Source: Candidatus Methanovirga meridionalis
GTDB lineage: Archaea > Methanobacteriota > Methanobacteria > Methanobacteriales > Methanobacteriaceae
Direction: 5' to 3'
Assembly: GCA_031289325.1 (NCBI GenBank)
Contig: JAITPS010000257.1
Span: 1-19,502 of the forward strand
Length of the DNA stretch: 19,502 bases
The position numbers were made by a program, and so were the translations under genes. Below the pieces are notes generated by a model. That model had not been told where the DNA came from, searched no databases, and was given only the letters and a program-made list of their open reading frames with translations. Shown here in pieces: positions 1-8,066 of this stretch (position 1 is its first letter; every line of letters begins with the position of its first letter).

Positions 1-165
1 ACTAAAAATGTACTAAAAATGTACTAAAAATGTACTAAAAATGTACTAAAAATGTACTAAAAATGTACTAAAAATGTACTAAAAATGTACTAAAAATGTA
101 CTAAAAATGTACTAAAAAAGTACTAAAAAGGTACTAAAAATGTACTAAAAAAGTACTAAAATTGT
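1..165. repeat. 11-bp tandem repeat array (unit ACTAAAAATGT), truncated by the window edge
   Basis: Fifteen head-to-tail 11-bp units run from base 1 to 165. The first ten are identical. The later ones drift (ACTAAAAAAGT, ACTAAAAAGGT, ACTAAAATTGT), so the array is youngest toward the window edge and probably continues beyond it. Each unit has an A5 tract spaced 11 bp apart, close to one helical turn, which would be expected to give intrinsically curved DNA. There are no spacers, so it is not a CRISPR array. The following stretch to about 304 is T-rich on the plus strand with no gene that I can support. A near-identical unit recurs at 18673-18709. Confidence 0.95.
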
Positions 166-304
166 AGTAAAGTATATATACTACAAAAAAACTACAATTG
201 AAATATTGTGTTTTTATAGTGTTTTCTTTCATACATGCTTAGTAAATTTCTTTTTTTTTTTACACACTTTTTCTAAACTTTTCATTTTATTCATTCTTTT
301 TCTT

Positions 305-531
305 TTATTCAGTATGTGTCATATTAATCATTTTACTTACAAATATTTTTTCGATACTGTATATTTCAATAGTCTGAAATATCCAATTATCTTTTTTTCG
401 GGATAAGTTGAATATATAAAGGCCTTTTTCACTTCTTTTTTAAAAATAGTTCTCCGAAGTTCATAAGTTTTCTCCTTTGAAACTATTTTTTCAACATAAT
501 TTGGCTTAATAGAAATTAAAACATTCATCAC
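305..531 (-). pseudogene. Truncated ASCH-domain (PUA-like) protein
   Basis: The reading frame begins GTG-ATG (531 or 528) behind an AAGGAG site at 540-545 and gives a typical ASCH start: NVLISIKPNYVEKI, then EKTYELRR, FIYSTYPEKKIIGYF. In this family the conserved lysine and the E-x-R-R segment form part of a pocket in a PUA-like fold proposed to bind RNA or modified nucleotides. The frame closes at 337, about 60 residues in, where family members usually run well over 100. Shifting frame just after GYF recovers TIEIYSIEKIFV, the expected next strand, before a stop at 305-307, so a frameshift plus a 3' loss is likely. It starts 28 bp after the YwgA-like gene and was probably in its operon. Family assignment is from motif recognition. 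Confidence 0.6.
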
Positions 532-558
532 ATCCCTAACTCCTTAAATGTTAAATAT

Positions 559-1195
559 TTATTGTGACTTATACTTTGAATTTTTTTTCAAAGACTTCTG
601 TCTTTGTTCTTCATTTTCTTTATATTTTCCTAAAAGCTTTTTTAAATCAGTATTTTCCCAAAAAATATAATGAGATAAATAATCTGTGTCAATATAATAA
701 TTTTTATCCGTGAAAAATCAGTTGAAAAGATTTATTTTCTTTAAATCATTGCATGCAGACTTTATTACATATTCATCAATTTTATGTTTAATAATTTTTG
801 TTTCTTTAATTAGTCTATCATAATCTTTTTTTGGTGAATTGTTAAAATTCTTATTATAATTTTTATATAAAGACAGCATAGTGGTTGCAGATTCTAACCA
901 ATCAATATCTTTATTCATAATTAGAGATAAAAAAAGGAACTATATTCATTTTTAATGAATTATTAGATTCCTTCATGTCAAGAGAATTATTATAATAATC
1001 ATTAGATAAATCAGATGAATATGGATCTCTTAAGTATAAATTGTAATTATAATTATGATCAAAGCCAAAATATTTAGATATAAACACATATTTTTGAAGT
1101 TTCACTCTGTTATCGAAGTCATCAATTTTAAATGAAAACCCTATTTCTTTTTTTAATATATTAAGGAATTTCTTTAATTTTTCTATATTTTTCAT
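559..1195 (-). pseudogene. YwgA-like protein gene broken by a frameshift and an in-frame TGA
   Basis: A strong GGAGGT site lies 8 nt before ATG at 1195. The first part reads MKNIEKLKKFLNILKKEIGF with NRVKLQKYVF and YLRDPYSSDLSNDYY, resembling the LQK and GPYS signatures of YwgA-like proteins (here the glycine is aspartate). The frame ends at 911, but removing one base from an A7 run (plus strand 929-935) joins it to the next frame, giving VPFLSLIMNKDIDWLESATT, the expected downstream helix. That second frame meets TGA at 718-720 and then continues in the same frame, protein-like and lysine-rich, to TAA at 559-561. The restored protein would be about 212 residues. Function is unknown; relatives often sit in defence or mobile regions (general knowledge, not shown here). 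The ASCH remnant follows. Confidence 0.6.
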
Positions 1196-1263
1196 TTCTC
1201 ATACCTCCTTTTTTCATAAACCCTATTTTAACAATTAATACTATTATTCTTCATATTGTATTA

Positions 1264-1553
1264 TAGTAGTTTTGATATGGTTCTTATTAAATAACTTTTT
1301 TAAAAATAATTATTATTAAAAAATATTAATTTATAATTATTTATATTAATTAAATTGTATTTATATTAATTAAATTGTATTTATATTAATTAAGTTGTAT
1401 TTATATTAATTAAATTGTATTTATATTAATTAAATTGTATTTATATTATTTAAAATTTATAATTATGGATTTTTATAAAGTGATATTTAAAATTAAATAA
1501 TTTAATAAAAAAAATTATTATTTTAAAATTTAATAACTTTTCCATAAGGACTA
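1264..1553 (+). mobile_element. R1 MITE-like element, copy 1 (complete)
   Basis: It starts TAGTAGTTTTGATATGGTTC and ends CTTTTCCATAAGGACTA. These are the two R1 ends, which are imperfect inverted repeats of each other, with TA at both extremities. There is no coding capacity. The interior has the R1 signature TTATTTAAAATTTATAATTA followed by a GATTTTTATAA block, and it holds a 5 x 20-bp tandem array. It lies just downstream of the DUF4391 gene and may have replaced the rest of that operon (inference). Confidence 0.75.
1341..1440. repeat. Five tandem 20-bp units inside R1 copy 1
   Basis: The unit TTATATTAATTAAATTGTAT occurs five times without gaps, with a single A-to-G change in the third unit, followed by a degenerate sixth from 1441. 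Other R1 copies have one or two looser versions of this segment, so the expansion is specific to this copy. Confidence 0.95.
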
Positions 1554-1619
1554 TGGATAGTGTTAATGAAAAGCATTCTTTTTATAAGAAAATCATTGAA
1601 CATTTATTCTCTCCATATA

Positions 1620-2384
1620 TTATGAAATTATTTTTTCTATCTCTGCTTGCCTATTTAATATTTTTGTTCGTTTTCTATTTAATTCTACTATTTTTTTGGA
1701 GTATGATTCCTTGTCTAATTGTTTGTTGTAATTTTTTATCAATTTTTCATTGCCTATTATTTCTTCACTTAGTTCAAATAATTCTTCTTGACTAATGTTA
1801 ATATTTGGAGTTAACAATTTATTTACATTCTTTGATGCATTGTATAAATATATATTATTAATTATTTTATCGTAGTAGTTATAAAAATTACTTGCTTTTA
1901 AATTTTCTATTTGTATTGATTTTAAAAAATATTTATCAATATCATCTAAATTATCTACTTCCATCCATTTTGCCTGAATTATTTTTTCTATTGTTGTTTT
2001 TCTTTTATCTACTCTATTAAGTAATTTATGAGCCAAAAATAAAGATATTTTATTTTCATGTTCAAAACTTAATATTGTTGGATTTGGAATATATCTTAAA
2101 AGTATTTCTACAATTGTTTTAGATATTTTATCCTCTTTTAAAATAACATTTATTACTTCAACCTCACTATAATTTCTATCTTCATTAATAAATGGAAAAA
2201 TCCTAATGTTATCTTTATTTAAAGCAAAAACCCATCTTATTTCATCAATACTATTGATAAAAAGAGTTTTATTTTTATTTGTAATCTCTGATTGACTGTA
2301 AATCTTTTCTTTAAATATTTTAGTTTTTCTTTTACATTCTTCAGGAAAATTCAAAATTCTTTCAATTAAAATGAAAATCACCAA
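1620..2384 (-). CDS. DUF4391 family protein, partner of the upstream helicase
   Basis: The 254-residue protein matches the DUF4391 pattern as I recall it: an N-terminal proline-containing segment (LNFPEECKRKTKIFKEKIY), a strand with IRWVFALNKDNIRI, an acidic EVEVINVIL strand, ILLRYIPNPTILSFEHENKI, a conserved Trp region (IIQAKWMEVDN, about residues 138-148), and a charged C-terminal coiled coil. Function is not established. The family is usually found beside PLD/SNF2 helicases and restriction-modification genes. It begins 13 bp after the helicase stop, so the two are almost certainly co-transcribed. The start is uncertain: TTG at 2384, or GTG at 2381, with no clear Shine-Dalgarno. A nearby ATGTTTGGTGAT at about 2390 is in another frame and hits a stop quickly, so the 5' end may itself be damaged. 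Confidence 0.75.
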   Translation of the reverse strand: MVIFILIERILNFPEECKRKTKIFKEKIYSQSEITNKNKTLFINSIDEIRWVFALNKDNIRIFPFINEDRNYSEVEVINVILKEDKISKTIVEILLRYIPNPTILSFEHENKISLFLAHKLLNRVDKRKTTIEKIIQAKWMEVDNLDDIDKYFLKSIQIENLKASNFYNYYDKIINNIYLYNASKNVNKLLTPNINISQEELFELSEEIIGNEKLIKNYNKQLDKESYSKKIVELNRKRTKILNRQAEIEKIIS

Positions 2385-2397
2385 ACATAACCATTAA

Positions 2398-5300
2398 TTA
2401 CTTTAAAATTAAAAAAGTTATTAATTCAAAATCATTTATACCAGTAAAACTATGTGGAGTTGCAGTTTCACCTAATGAAAATAAAGTATCAACCATACTT
2501 TCATCTTTTTTGCCTATTATTCCTTCAATAGCTATTTTTAAAAGATTTGAATATTTGTCCATTTTCTTTCCTTCTATGGTTTTTTTATTGAAATCTTTAA
2601 CTAAACTTTTAAAAACTTTATTTTTACCAGAACATAATTTTTTATAGTTATCCAATATTTTTTTGGCATGTGTATAATTGTATTTAATTTCCCCTTCTTC
2701 ATTTATATGCACTAAATAATATGGACTTAATGCATTTTTGTCTTTTGAATCAATTTCTCCATGTGTTTGTTTTAAAAGAAATATAACCCCAGATTCTAAA
2801 TCCTCTTTTAATTTATCTTCTATTTCTACTATTGAATAAATACCAGTTGGTGCATTTTTAAATTTATCTTCATTTTCTTTTAAATGCTCTCTAAGATCTA
2901 TTTTAAAATCATTAAATGTAAAATCAGTTATAGAAATTCCATCTGAAACATCATCTAAATCAACTATTTCATCCTGCAATTTTTTAAGTTGTTTTTCGCG
3001 ATAGTTTGCTTCATTTTTTGCACCATCATCTTCTAAGAATATGTTTTCATCAGCTGTAGCTGATTGATCTACTAAAAACATTTTACTTCCAACTCTATCA
3101 GAAAGATTAATATATTCATCAAGTTCCATATTTGGCCAGAAATTAACTAATTGTATTTCTTCATTTTTAGAACCAATTCTATCTATCCTTCCAAATCTTT
3201 GAATAATTCTGACAGGATTCCAATGAATATCATAATTAATTAAATAATCACAATCTTGTAAATTTTGTCCTTCAGAAATACAGTCTGTAGCAATTAGTAA
3301 ATCAATTTCTATATCAAAATCACCATAAATTTCAGTTCTATTTTTTGATTTTGGAGAGAAATTAGTTAAAATATCATTAATATTTTTTGATTTGATAATC
3401 ATTTCATTTTTGAACTTAGAGTTTGATTCTTTTAGATTAGTTTTTGTTACACTTCCAGTTACAAGTGATGAATAAATACCAAGTTCTTCTAAAGCCCAAT
3501 TATTGATATTTTTATACAAATAGTTTGCAGTATCAGCAAAGGCTGTAAAAATAGCTATTTTTTTATTATTTTCATTGATTGGATTGTTAATTTTATCTAC
3601 AATCAATTCTTTTAGTTCTTGTAATTTTTTATCTCTATCTGGATTAATTTGTTTAGAATCATCTGAAAGCAATTTAAGTCTTTTTCTATCCTCATTTAAA
3701 TCTTGACTCCATTTCACTAAATCCATGTCTTGGAGGAGAACTTTTTTCTTTTTACCAAAAATCAAATCATCAAAGTCATCTTCATCTGGATCAATTAATC
3801 TTATATCATAATCAGGATTAAATTCAGTTTCATCATGATTACTTATTTTTTCTAAAGCATCATCAATTTTTCCTATAAGATTTTCTAAAGTTATTCTAAA
3901 TGCATAAATAGAACTCTCCATCCTTTTAAGCATGTTTATTCTCATTAACTTGATTAATTGAGTTTCACGATCAGCTTGTTTAAATACATTTTCATTTACT
4001 CCAACAACGGTATCATATTTTTTTTCATATAAATCCACTTTAGACGGTAAAATATAAGACAATGGGGAATAAATTCCTAAATAAAGTTTTAAAATTTCTT
4101 CACTAATAGTTTCAATTGAAGAAAACTCATTTGCAATGTCAATATCAGGATTTTTATTTATAGGGGTTTTCTTTAAGGGAAAATGACCAATTTCATCTAA
4201 ACCATAATATTTTTCAATATGTTTTCGAGATCGGGCAATTGTAATGGTATCAAGTAACTTGAAATATTCCATATCCATCATATCAATGAATTTTTTATTT
4301 GTTCTATACCTTTCATCTAACTTAGTCCAATTATTAAATCTTTGTTGTGCTGTTTTTAAAGTTCCTTGAAGACTATTTATGCCTACTTCCTCAAAAGCAT
4401 TATTTTTTTGACCAGTTATTAATTCTATCTGATTTTTAATATCTTTTAAGCCATTATTCACTGGGGTTGCAGAAAGCATTAAAACCTTAGTTTTTCGTCC
4501 TGATTTGATAATATCATCCATTAATTTATCATATCTTGTTTGTTTATCTTTACGAGGATTCCTATTCCTAAAATTATGGGATTCATCTATAACTAAAAGA
4601 TCAAATCCTTCCCATCTAACAGTTTCAAGATTTGTGTCTCCAGAATATCCTTTTTTTCTACTTAAGTCTGTATGGTTTAAAACCTTATATGTAAATCTAT
4701 CTTCTTCAAAAATGTTTCTAATATCTGTATCTGCATAAACTGTCCAATTTTCTCTAAGTTTTTTTGGTGTTAAAACTAAAACTCTATGGTTTCTATCATA
4801 GTAATATTTTATTATAGCCAGTGCCGTGTATGTTTTACCCAATCCAACACTATCTGCTATAATACAACCATTATACTTTTCAATTTTATCAATAGCTCCA
4901 ATAACAGCATCTTTCTGGAATTTAAATAAAGTATTCCAGATTTTTGTTTCTTTAATATCTGCATCTGCATTAGTGATGGTATCTTCTTTCAATTCATCCA
5001 AATAATTAGCAAATATATTGTACATTGAAACAAAATAAATAAATTCAGGAGAATTTTCTTTATAGATGACTTTTATTTGATTGATAACTTCATATTTAAC
5101 ATCTTCTAAATTATCATCATTCCAGATGGAATCAAAGATTCTTAAATTATCACTACAATATTTTTTTCCATAAATACACTGAACACCTTCTTTTGCATCA
5201 GACGGTGTTAATCCTAAACCATTTGCTGAAAAGTCTAATCCTCCATTCATTGCTAAATTTTTATCATCTTCATCATTTTCAACACAAATCATGTTAGTGT

Positions 5301-5667
5301 TAGAGCCATTGTTTTTAAATGATTTTATTTCAAGTTTTTCTTTAATCCATTCCTCACAATCTTTAGCAATTGAGGATTGAGTAAGTTCATTTCTAAGTTT
5401 AATTTCAAATGGGTTTCCATAAATTCTTTTATTATTGTTAATGTAATACTCACGAACTTCTGAATTATTATTTTCCAAAACCCCAGAATTTTTATAAATA
5501 AATCGCATATTGTCTATTTTTTTCAACTCTTCTTTTAGTCCCTCATAGGCATAAAGTGTAAAAGTAGCCGCAATTACAGATAATTTTGTTCCATTTTCAA
5601 TATTTTCCTGTAATTCTTTATAAACAGAACCCATAGTTTTGTTATCTAATGTTTTCGGCATTTTCAT
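2398..5667 (-). CDS. SNF2-type helicase/translocase with degenerate PLD-like N-terminal domain
   Basis: This 1089-residue superfamily 2 ATPase has the Q-like FQKDAV at about 250, Walker A DSVGLGKTYTA at about 272-282, DESH at 361-364, SATPVNN at 399-405, and in the second RecA lobe LLIATDCISEGQNLQ (about 790) and IQRFGRIDRIGS (about 825). It would translocate on DNA using ATP. The first about 160 residues resemble the PLD-like domain that precedes this helicase class (KLSVIAATFTLYAYEGLKEE near 28, later FSANGLGL near 146), but the HxK catalytic motif is missing. ATG at 5667 follows a GAGG site. It is operonic with the DUF4391 gene. Such pairs normally belong to restriction or phage-defence loci with a DNA methyltransferase, and none is visible here. 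No frameshifts occur over 3.3 kb. Confidence 0.85.
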   Translation of the reverse strand: MKMPKTLDNKTMGSVYKELQENIENGTKLSVIAATFTLYAYEGLKEELKKIDNMRFIYKNSGVLENNNSEVREYYINNNKRIYGNPFEIKLRNELTQSSIAKDCEEWIKEKLEIKSFKNNGSNTNMICVENDEDDKNLAMNGGLDFSANGLGLTPSDAKEGVQCIYGKKYCSDNLRIFDSIWNDDNLEDVKYEVINQIKVIYKENSPEFIYFVSMYNIFANYLDELKEDTITNADADIKETKIWNTLFKFQKDAVIGAIDKIEKYNGCIIADSVGLGKTYTALAIIKYYYDRNHRVLVLTPKKLRENWTVYADTDIRNIFEEDRFTYKVLNHTDLSRKKGYSGDTNLETVRWEGFDLLVIDESHNFRNRNPRKDKQTRYDKLMDDIIKSGRKTKVLMLSATPVNNGLKDIKNQIELITGQKNNAFEEVGINSLQGTLKTAQQRFNNWTKLDERYRTNKKFIDMMDMEYFKLLDTITIARSRKHIEKYYGLDEIGHFPLKKTPINKNPDIDIANEFSSIETISEEILKLYLGIYSPLSYILPSKVDLYEKKYDTVVGVNENVFKQADRETQLIKLMRINMLKRMESSIYAFRITLENLIGKIDDALEKISNHDETEFNPDYDIRLIDPDEDDFDDLIFGKKKKVLLQDMDLVKWSQDLNEDRKRLKLLSDDSKQINPDRDKKLQELKELIVDKINNPINENNKKIAIFTAFADTANYLYKNINNWALEELGIYSSLVTGSVTKTNLKESNSKFKNEMIIKSKNINDILTNFSPKSKNRTEIYGDFDIEIDLLIATDCISEGQNLQDCDYLINYDIHWNPVRIIQRFGRIDRIGSKNEEIQLVNFWPNMELDEYINLSDRVGSKMFLVDQSATADENIFLEDDGAKNEANYREKQLKKLQDEIVDLDDVSDGISITDFTFNDFKIDLREHLKENEDKFKNAPTGIYSIVEIEDKLKEDLESGVIFLLKQTHGEIDSKDKNALSPYYLVHINEEGEIKYNYTHAKKILDNYKKLCSGKNKVFKSLVKDFNKKTIEGKKMDKYSNLLKIAIEGIIGKKDESMVDTLFSLGETATPHSFTGINDFELITFLILK

Positions 5668-5794
5668 TTGAAATCCTCATTAAACAATTACTATATGCTT
5701 TAATTAGATTATAATTTAATAATGAATTATTTATAATAAAATTCTTAAGTTGACAGCTGGAGTAGCAATAAAAAAACAACAATTAAAAATAAGA

Positions 5795-7015
5795 TCAACA
5801 ACGATTAAGTAATCTATTAATTAAATTATGACCTTTATCTGTACCTAAGCAACCTTTAACAACAGAAAATTCATCATAAACCTTAACTTCATCACCAACA
5901 TCCGTGGTTGAATAAATAGCTAAAGGGACTGGATCTCTTGAATGGGTTCTAATAGCTATTGGTGTATAATGGTCTGGAAGAATAGCTATTTTATAATCCC
6001 CATAACTATTAATGTTATCTAAAATCTGACCCACAATATATTTATCAATTCTTTCAATAGCTTTAATTTTCTCTTCAATATTTCCATCATGTCCTGCTTC
6101 ATCAGGAGCTTCAATATGAACAAATTGAATATCTTGCTCTTTTAGGTTATCAACAGCATATTTTCCCTTCCCTTTATAATTCGTATCATAAAAAGCAGTT
6201 GCACCTGGAACATTTACAATATCTAAACCAGCACAAAGAGCAATTCCTTTTAATAAATCAACACCAGTGATAACAGAACCTTTTAAACCATAAAGATCTT
6301 TAAATAATGGAAATTTTGGTTTCAATCCTTGACCCCAAAGCCAAATCATATTAGCAGGGTTTTTTCCCTGTTCAACTCGTTTTTCATTTATTGGATGATT
6401 TTCTAAAACTTCCTTTGATTGTAAAATTAAATCTTTAATAATTTTAGCATCACCATCCAAAGTTAAATAGCTATTAATTTCATCTCCAATAATATCATGA
6501 GGAGGAATAAGACTAATGTTAGTAAGAGAAAGGTTTTTAATTACAAATAAGTGTTTGTAATCCATTCCAAAATAAAAAAGTGGATCATCTGATAAAAATT
6601 TTCCAAATAGATTATTTTCATCAAATAATGATTTATTTAAATGATTAATAAGAATATTCGCTTCTTTAGAACTGATATGATCAGCATTAGAACTTATTAA
6701 CTTCCCATCTTTCTCTGTTACTAAATTACATCTAAATACTACATCATTATATGAAAGTTTAAGACCAATGCTAACAGCTTCGAGAGGACCTCTACCAGAA
6801 TAATATTTTAAGGGATCATAACCAAAAATTGCCATATTAGCAACATCAGAACCAGGATTTAAAGTTTTAGGAACATTTTCTAATAATCCTGCTTTTCCCC
6901 CCAAAGTCAAATCATCAATATTTGGCTTATCCGCTACTTGAAGAGGAGTTTTCCCATTTAATTCATCCAATGCCCAATCAGCCATTCCATCTCCAATTAT
7001 TACTATATATTTCAT
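5795..7015 (-). CDS. apgM: 2,3-bisphosphoglycerate-independent phosphoglycerate mutase, archaeal type
   Basis: The enzyme interconverts 3- and 2-phosphoglycerate in cytoplasmic glycolysis and gluconeogenesis. At 406 residues it is the normal length for the archaeal ApgM family of the alkaline phosphatase superfamily. Visible motifs are IGDGMADW (metal-binding Asp9), NPGSDVANMAIFGYDP with the phospho-acceptor Ser56, YYSGRGPLEA, the C-terminal metal site EAPDEAGHDGNIEEK, and LPDHYTPIAIRTHSRDPVP with a second metal-binding Asp-His pair. ATG at 7015 has a modest GAAG site 4 nt upstream. It is probably transcribed alone. The helicase gene starts about 130 bp downstream on the same strand, but a gap with no shared signal suggests separate promoters. 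The housekeeping gene marks the stable chromosome beside an accessory region. Confidence 0.95.
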   Translation of the reverse strand: MKYIVIIGDGMADWALDELNGKTPLQVADKPNIDDLTLGGKAGLLENVPKTLNPGSDVANMAIFGYDPLKYYSGRGPLEAVSIGLKLSYNDVVFRCNLVTEKDGKLISSNADHISSKEANILINHLNKSLFDENNLFGKFLSDDPLFYFGMDYKHLFVIKNLSLTNISLIPPHDIIGDEINSYLTLDGDAKIIKDLILQSKEVLENHPINEKRVEQGKNPANMIWLWGQGLKPKFPLFKDLYGLKGSVITGVDLLKGIALCAGLDIVNVPGATAFYDTNYKGKGKYAVDNLKEQDIQFVHIEAPDEAGHDGNIEEKIKAIERIDKYIVGQILDNINSYGDYKIAILPDHYTPIAIRTHSRDPVPLAIYSTTDVGDEVKVYDEFSVVKGCLGTDKGHNLINRLLNRC

Positions 7016-7077
7016 TTTCTTCTAATTCCTATAAATTTAAAACTAAGTTATGGTTTAAGATGAAAAGTTTGATAAAA

Positions 7078-7122
7078 ACAAACCATTAAACTTCAAAAAA
7101 CAAACCATTAAACTTCAAAAAC
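7078..7122. repeat. Two tandem copies of a 22-bp unit
   Basis: ACAAACCATTAAACTTCAAA recurs 22 bp apart, upstream of apgM and directly before R1 copy 2. It looks like a replication-slippage or insertion scar. I see no regulatory motif in it. Confidence 0.8.
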
Positions 7123-7128
7123 AAATTA

Positions 7129-7330
7129 TATTAGCTTTGATAAAGTTCTTAATAAATAATTTTTTAAAAATTAAATATTATTAAAATATATTTATTTAAA
7201 ATTAATTATATTTATTTAAAATTAATTATATTAATTAAAATAAGTTTATATTATTTAAAATTTAAAATTATTGATTTTTATAGATTAATATTTAAAATTA
7301 AATATAGTAACTTTGATAAAATTCTTAATA
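7129..7330 (+). mobile_element. R1 MITE-like element, copy 2 (composite, two A ends)
   Basis: The left end TATTAGCTTTGATAAAGTTC is a normal R1 A end and the interior is typical. However, instead of the B end it runs at 7305 into a second, same-orientation A-end sequence (TAGTAACTTTGATAAAATTC). The B end is missing. This looks like recombination between two R1 copies or insertion of one next to another followed by deletion, and it abuts the broken 3' side of the bile salt hydrolase remnant. Confidence 0.6.
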
Positions 7331-7443
7331 TCAAAATTTTTAGGTAAGAAAATAGGATTTCCTTCCAAAGGAAAAGAAAAATCCATTGTTCTCGCTAAAA
7401 AATGTTTTCCATCTTCAGTTTTAGTAAAAATACTTGTACACAT
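7328..7443 (-). pseudogene. 5' remnant of a choloylglycine (bile salt) hydrolase family gene
   Basis: A TTAGGAGA site precedes ATG at 7443, and the frame reads MCTSIFTKTEDGKHFFSE. This is the hallmark N-terminus of the Ntn-hydrolase family containing bile salt hydrolases and penicillin V acylases, where Cys2 becomes the catalytic N-terminal nucleophile. After residue 18-19 a one-base shift recovers MDFSFPLEGNPIFLPKNFDIK, matching the family's next block (normally GR-x-x-D-F/Y and P-R-N); the arginine is lost. The unshifted frame stops at 7340-7342. Only about 40 of the usual 310-330 residues remain, and the gene runs straight into an R1 end. It cannot encode an enzyme. Family recognition is confident; substrate is inferred. 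Confidence 0.7.
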
Positions 7444-7472
7444 TTTTTCACATTCTCCTAAAATAAGAAAAT

Positions 7473-7605
7473 TTATCTTAATATATAAAAGTTTATTTGA
7501 TTCATTATATAAATGTTACTAAAAGTTTCCTCAAAACACCACAAATCATCCAAATTTTCTAAAAATACATTAAAATCTTCAATAGAATACAAAATTTGTA
7601 TCCAT
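7473..7605 (-). pseudogene. Unrecognised short, probably frameshifted gene fragment
   Basis: Between the DUF7662 gene and the hydrolase remnant, ATG at 7605 starts MDTNFVF and, after a one-base shift, continues YSIEDFNVFLENLDDLWCFE and on to ILR, stopping at 7473-7475. The acidic, Trp/Cys-containing composition looks protein-like rather than random AT-rich translation. I recognise no family. It could be a small hypothetical gene that followed the DUF7662 gene, or the tail of a lost gene. Confidence 0.3.
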
Positions 7606-7622
7606 AGTTATATTGTGAATTT

Positions 7623-7895
7623 TTATTCTCTTTTTACAGCATCTTTTCTCTTAAAAGTAATCTCTTTAGAATCCAAATCCTTCTTTACAACTTTCCATCC
7701 AGCCGATATCCATGCCCCAGATTGACGATATTGATGGCTCACATTAGCCCAGTAGGCATTATACTTATGAGCTGAATCTGGTAATTTAGTTTCGATAATT
7801 TGCTCAATATCAGCAAATGTTAAAGTTTTTTTATCATTCTCTAATTTTAAAAGATATTCATTTAATTTTTTATATTTTATACCTTCATATTTCAT
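7623..7895 (-). CDS. DUF7662-like small protein
   Basis: This 90-residue protein has a clean GGAG site before ATG at 7895. It opens with a helical YKKLNEYLLKLENDKKTLTF, then ADIEQIIETKLPDSAHKYNA, YWANVSHQYRQSGAWISAGW, and a C-terminal strand EITFKRKD. This order (L-T-F, IE-x-I-L-P-x-S-A, W-x-N, Q-x-x-AW-x-x-AGW, V/I-T-F-R/K) matches a widespread small domain annotated as DUF7662, of unknown function. It is often found as a stand-alone gene or fused to other domains. Here it sits between two R1 elements and next to dead genes, so it is probably an accessory gene acquired by transfer (inference). Confidence 0.7.
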   Translation of the reverse strand: MKYEGIKYKKLNEYLLKLENDKKTLTFADIEQIIETKLPDSAHKYNAYWANVSHQYRQSGAWISAGWKVVKKDLDSKEITFKRKDAVKRE

Positions 7896-8066
7896 TTTTA
7901 TCTCCTTATTATAGTGTCAGATGCAAATCTATGTATCCATATATTTTCACGGCACCGTCTAAATTTTTACTGATGTTTATTTATTAATATCTATAAATAT
8001 TTAAAATATGGGTAATACTTATATCTATTAATTTTTAATAATTATAAACGATTTAAAAAATGAATA

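Noticed and set aside
1..165. CRISPR array
   Set aside because: Units are contiguous 11-mers with no spacers and no cas genes nearby.
206..406. Plus-strand ORF rich in Phe and Leu
   Set aside because: It is the antisense of the ASCH remnant and T-rich flank, with no ribosome site.
718..720. TGA as a selenocysteine codon in the YwgA-like gene
   Set aside because: No SECIS-like structure or selenium genes are seen, the gene also has a frameshift, and this family is not known for selenocysteine.
1553..1795. Plus-strand hydrophobic ORF
   Set aside because: It is antisense to the coiled-coil end of the DUF4391 gene; hydrophobicity comes from reading lysine/glutamate codons backwards.
4505..4738. 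Plus-strand ORF of 77 codons
   Set aside because: It lies wholly inside the helicase gene on the other strand.
5740..5815. Short plus-strand frame reading KLTAGVAIKKQQLKIRSTT
   Set aside because: Only about 26 codons between stops with no start signal; possibly a scrap of a lost gene, but not supportable.
7313..7725. Two overlapping plus-strand ORFs
   Set aside because: They are antisense to the hydrolase remnant, the unknown fragment and the DUF7662 gene, where the minus-strand frames have clear family motifs and ribosome sites.
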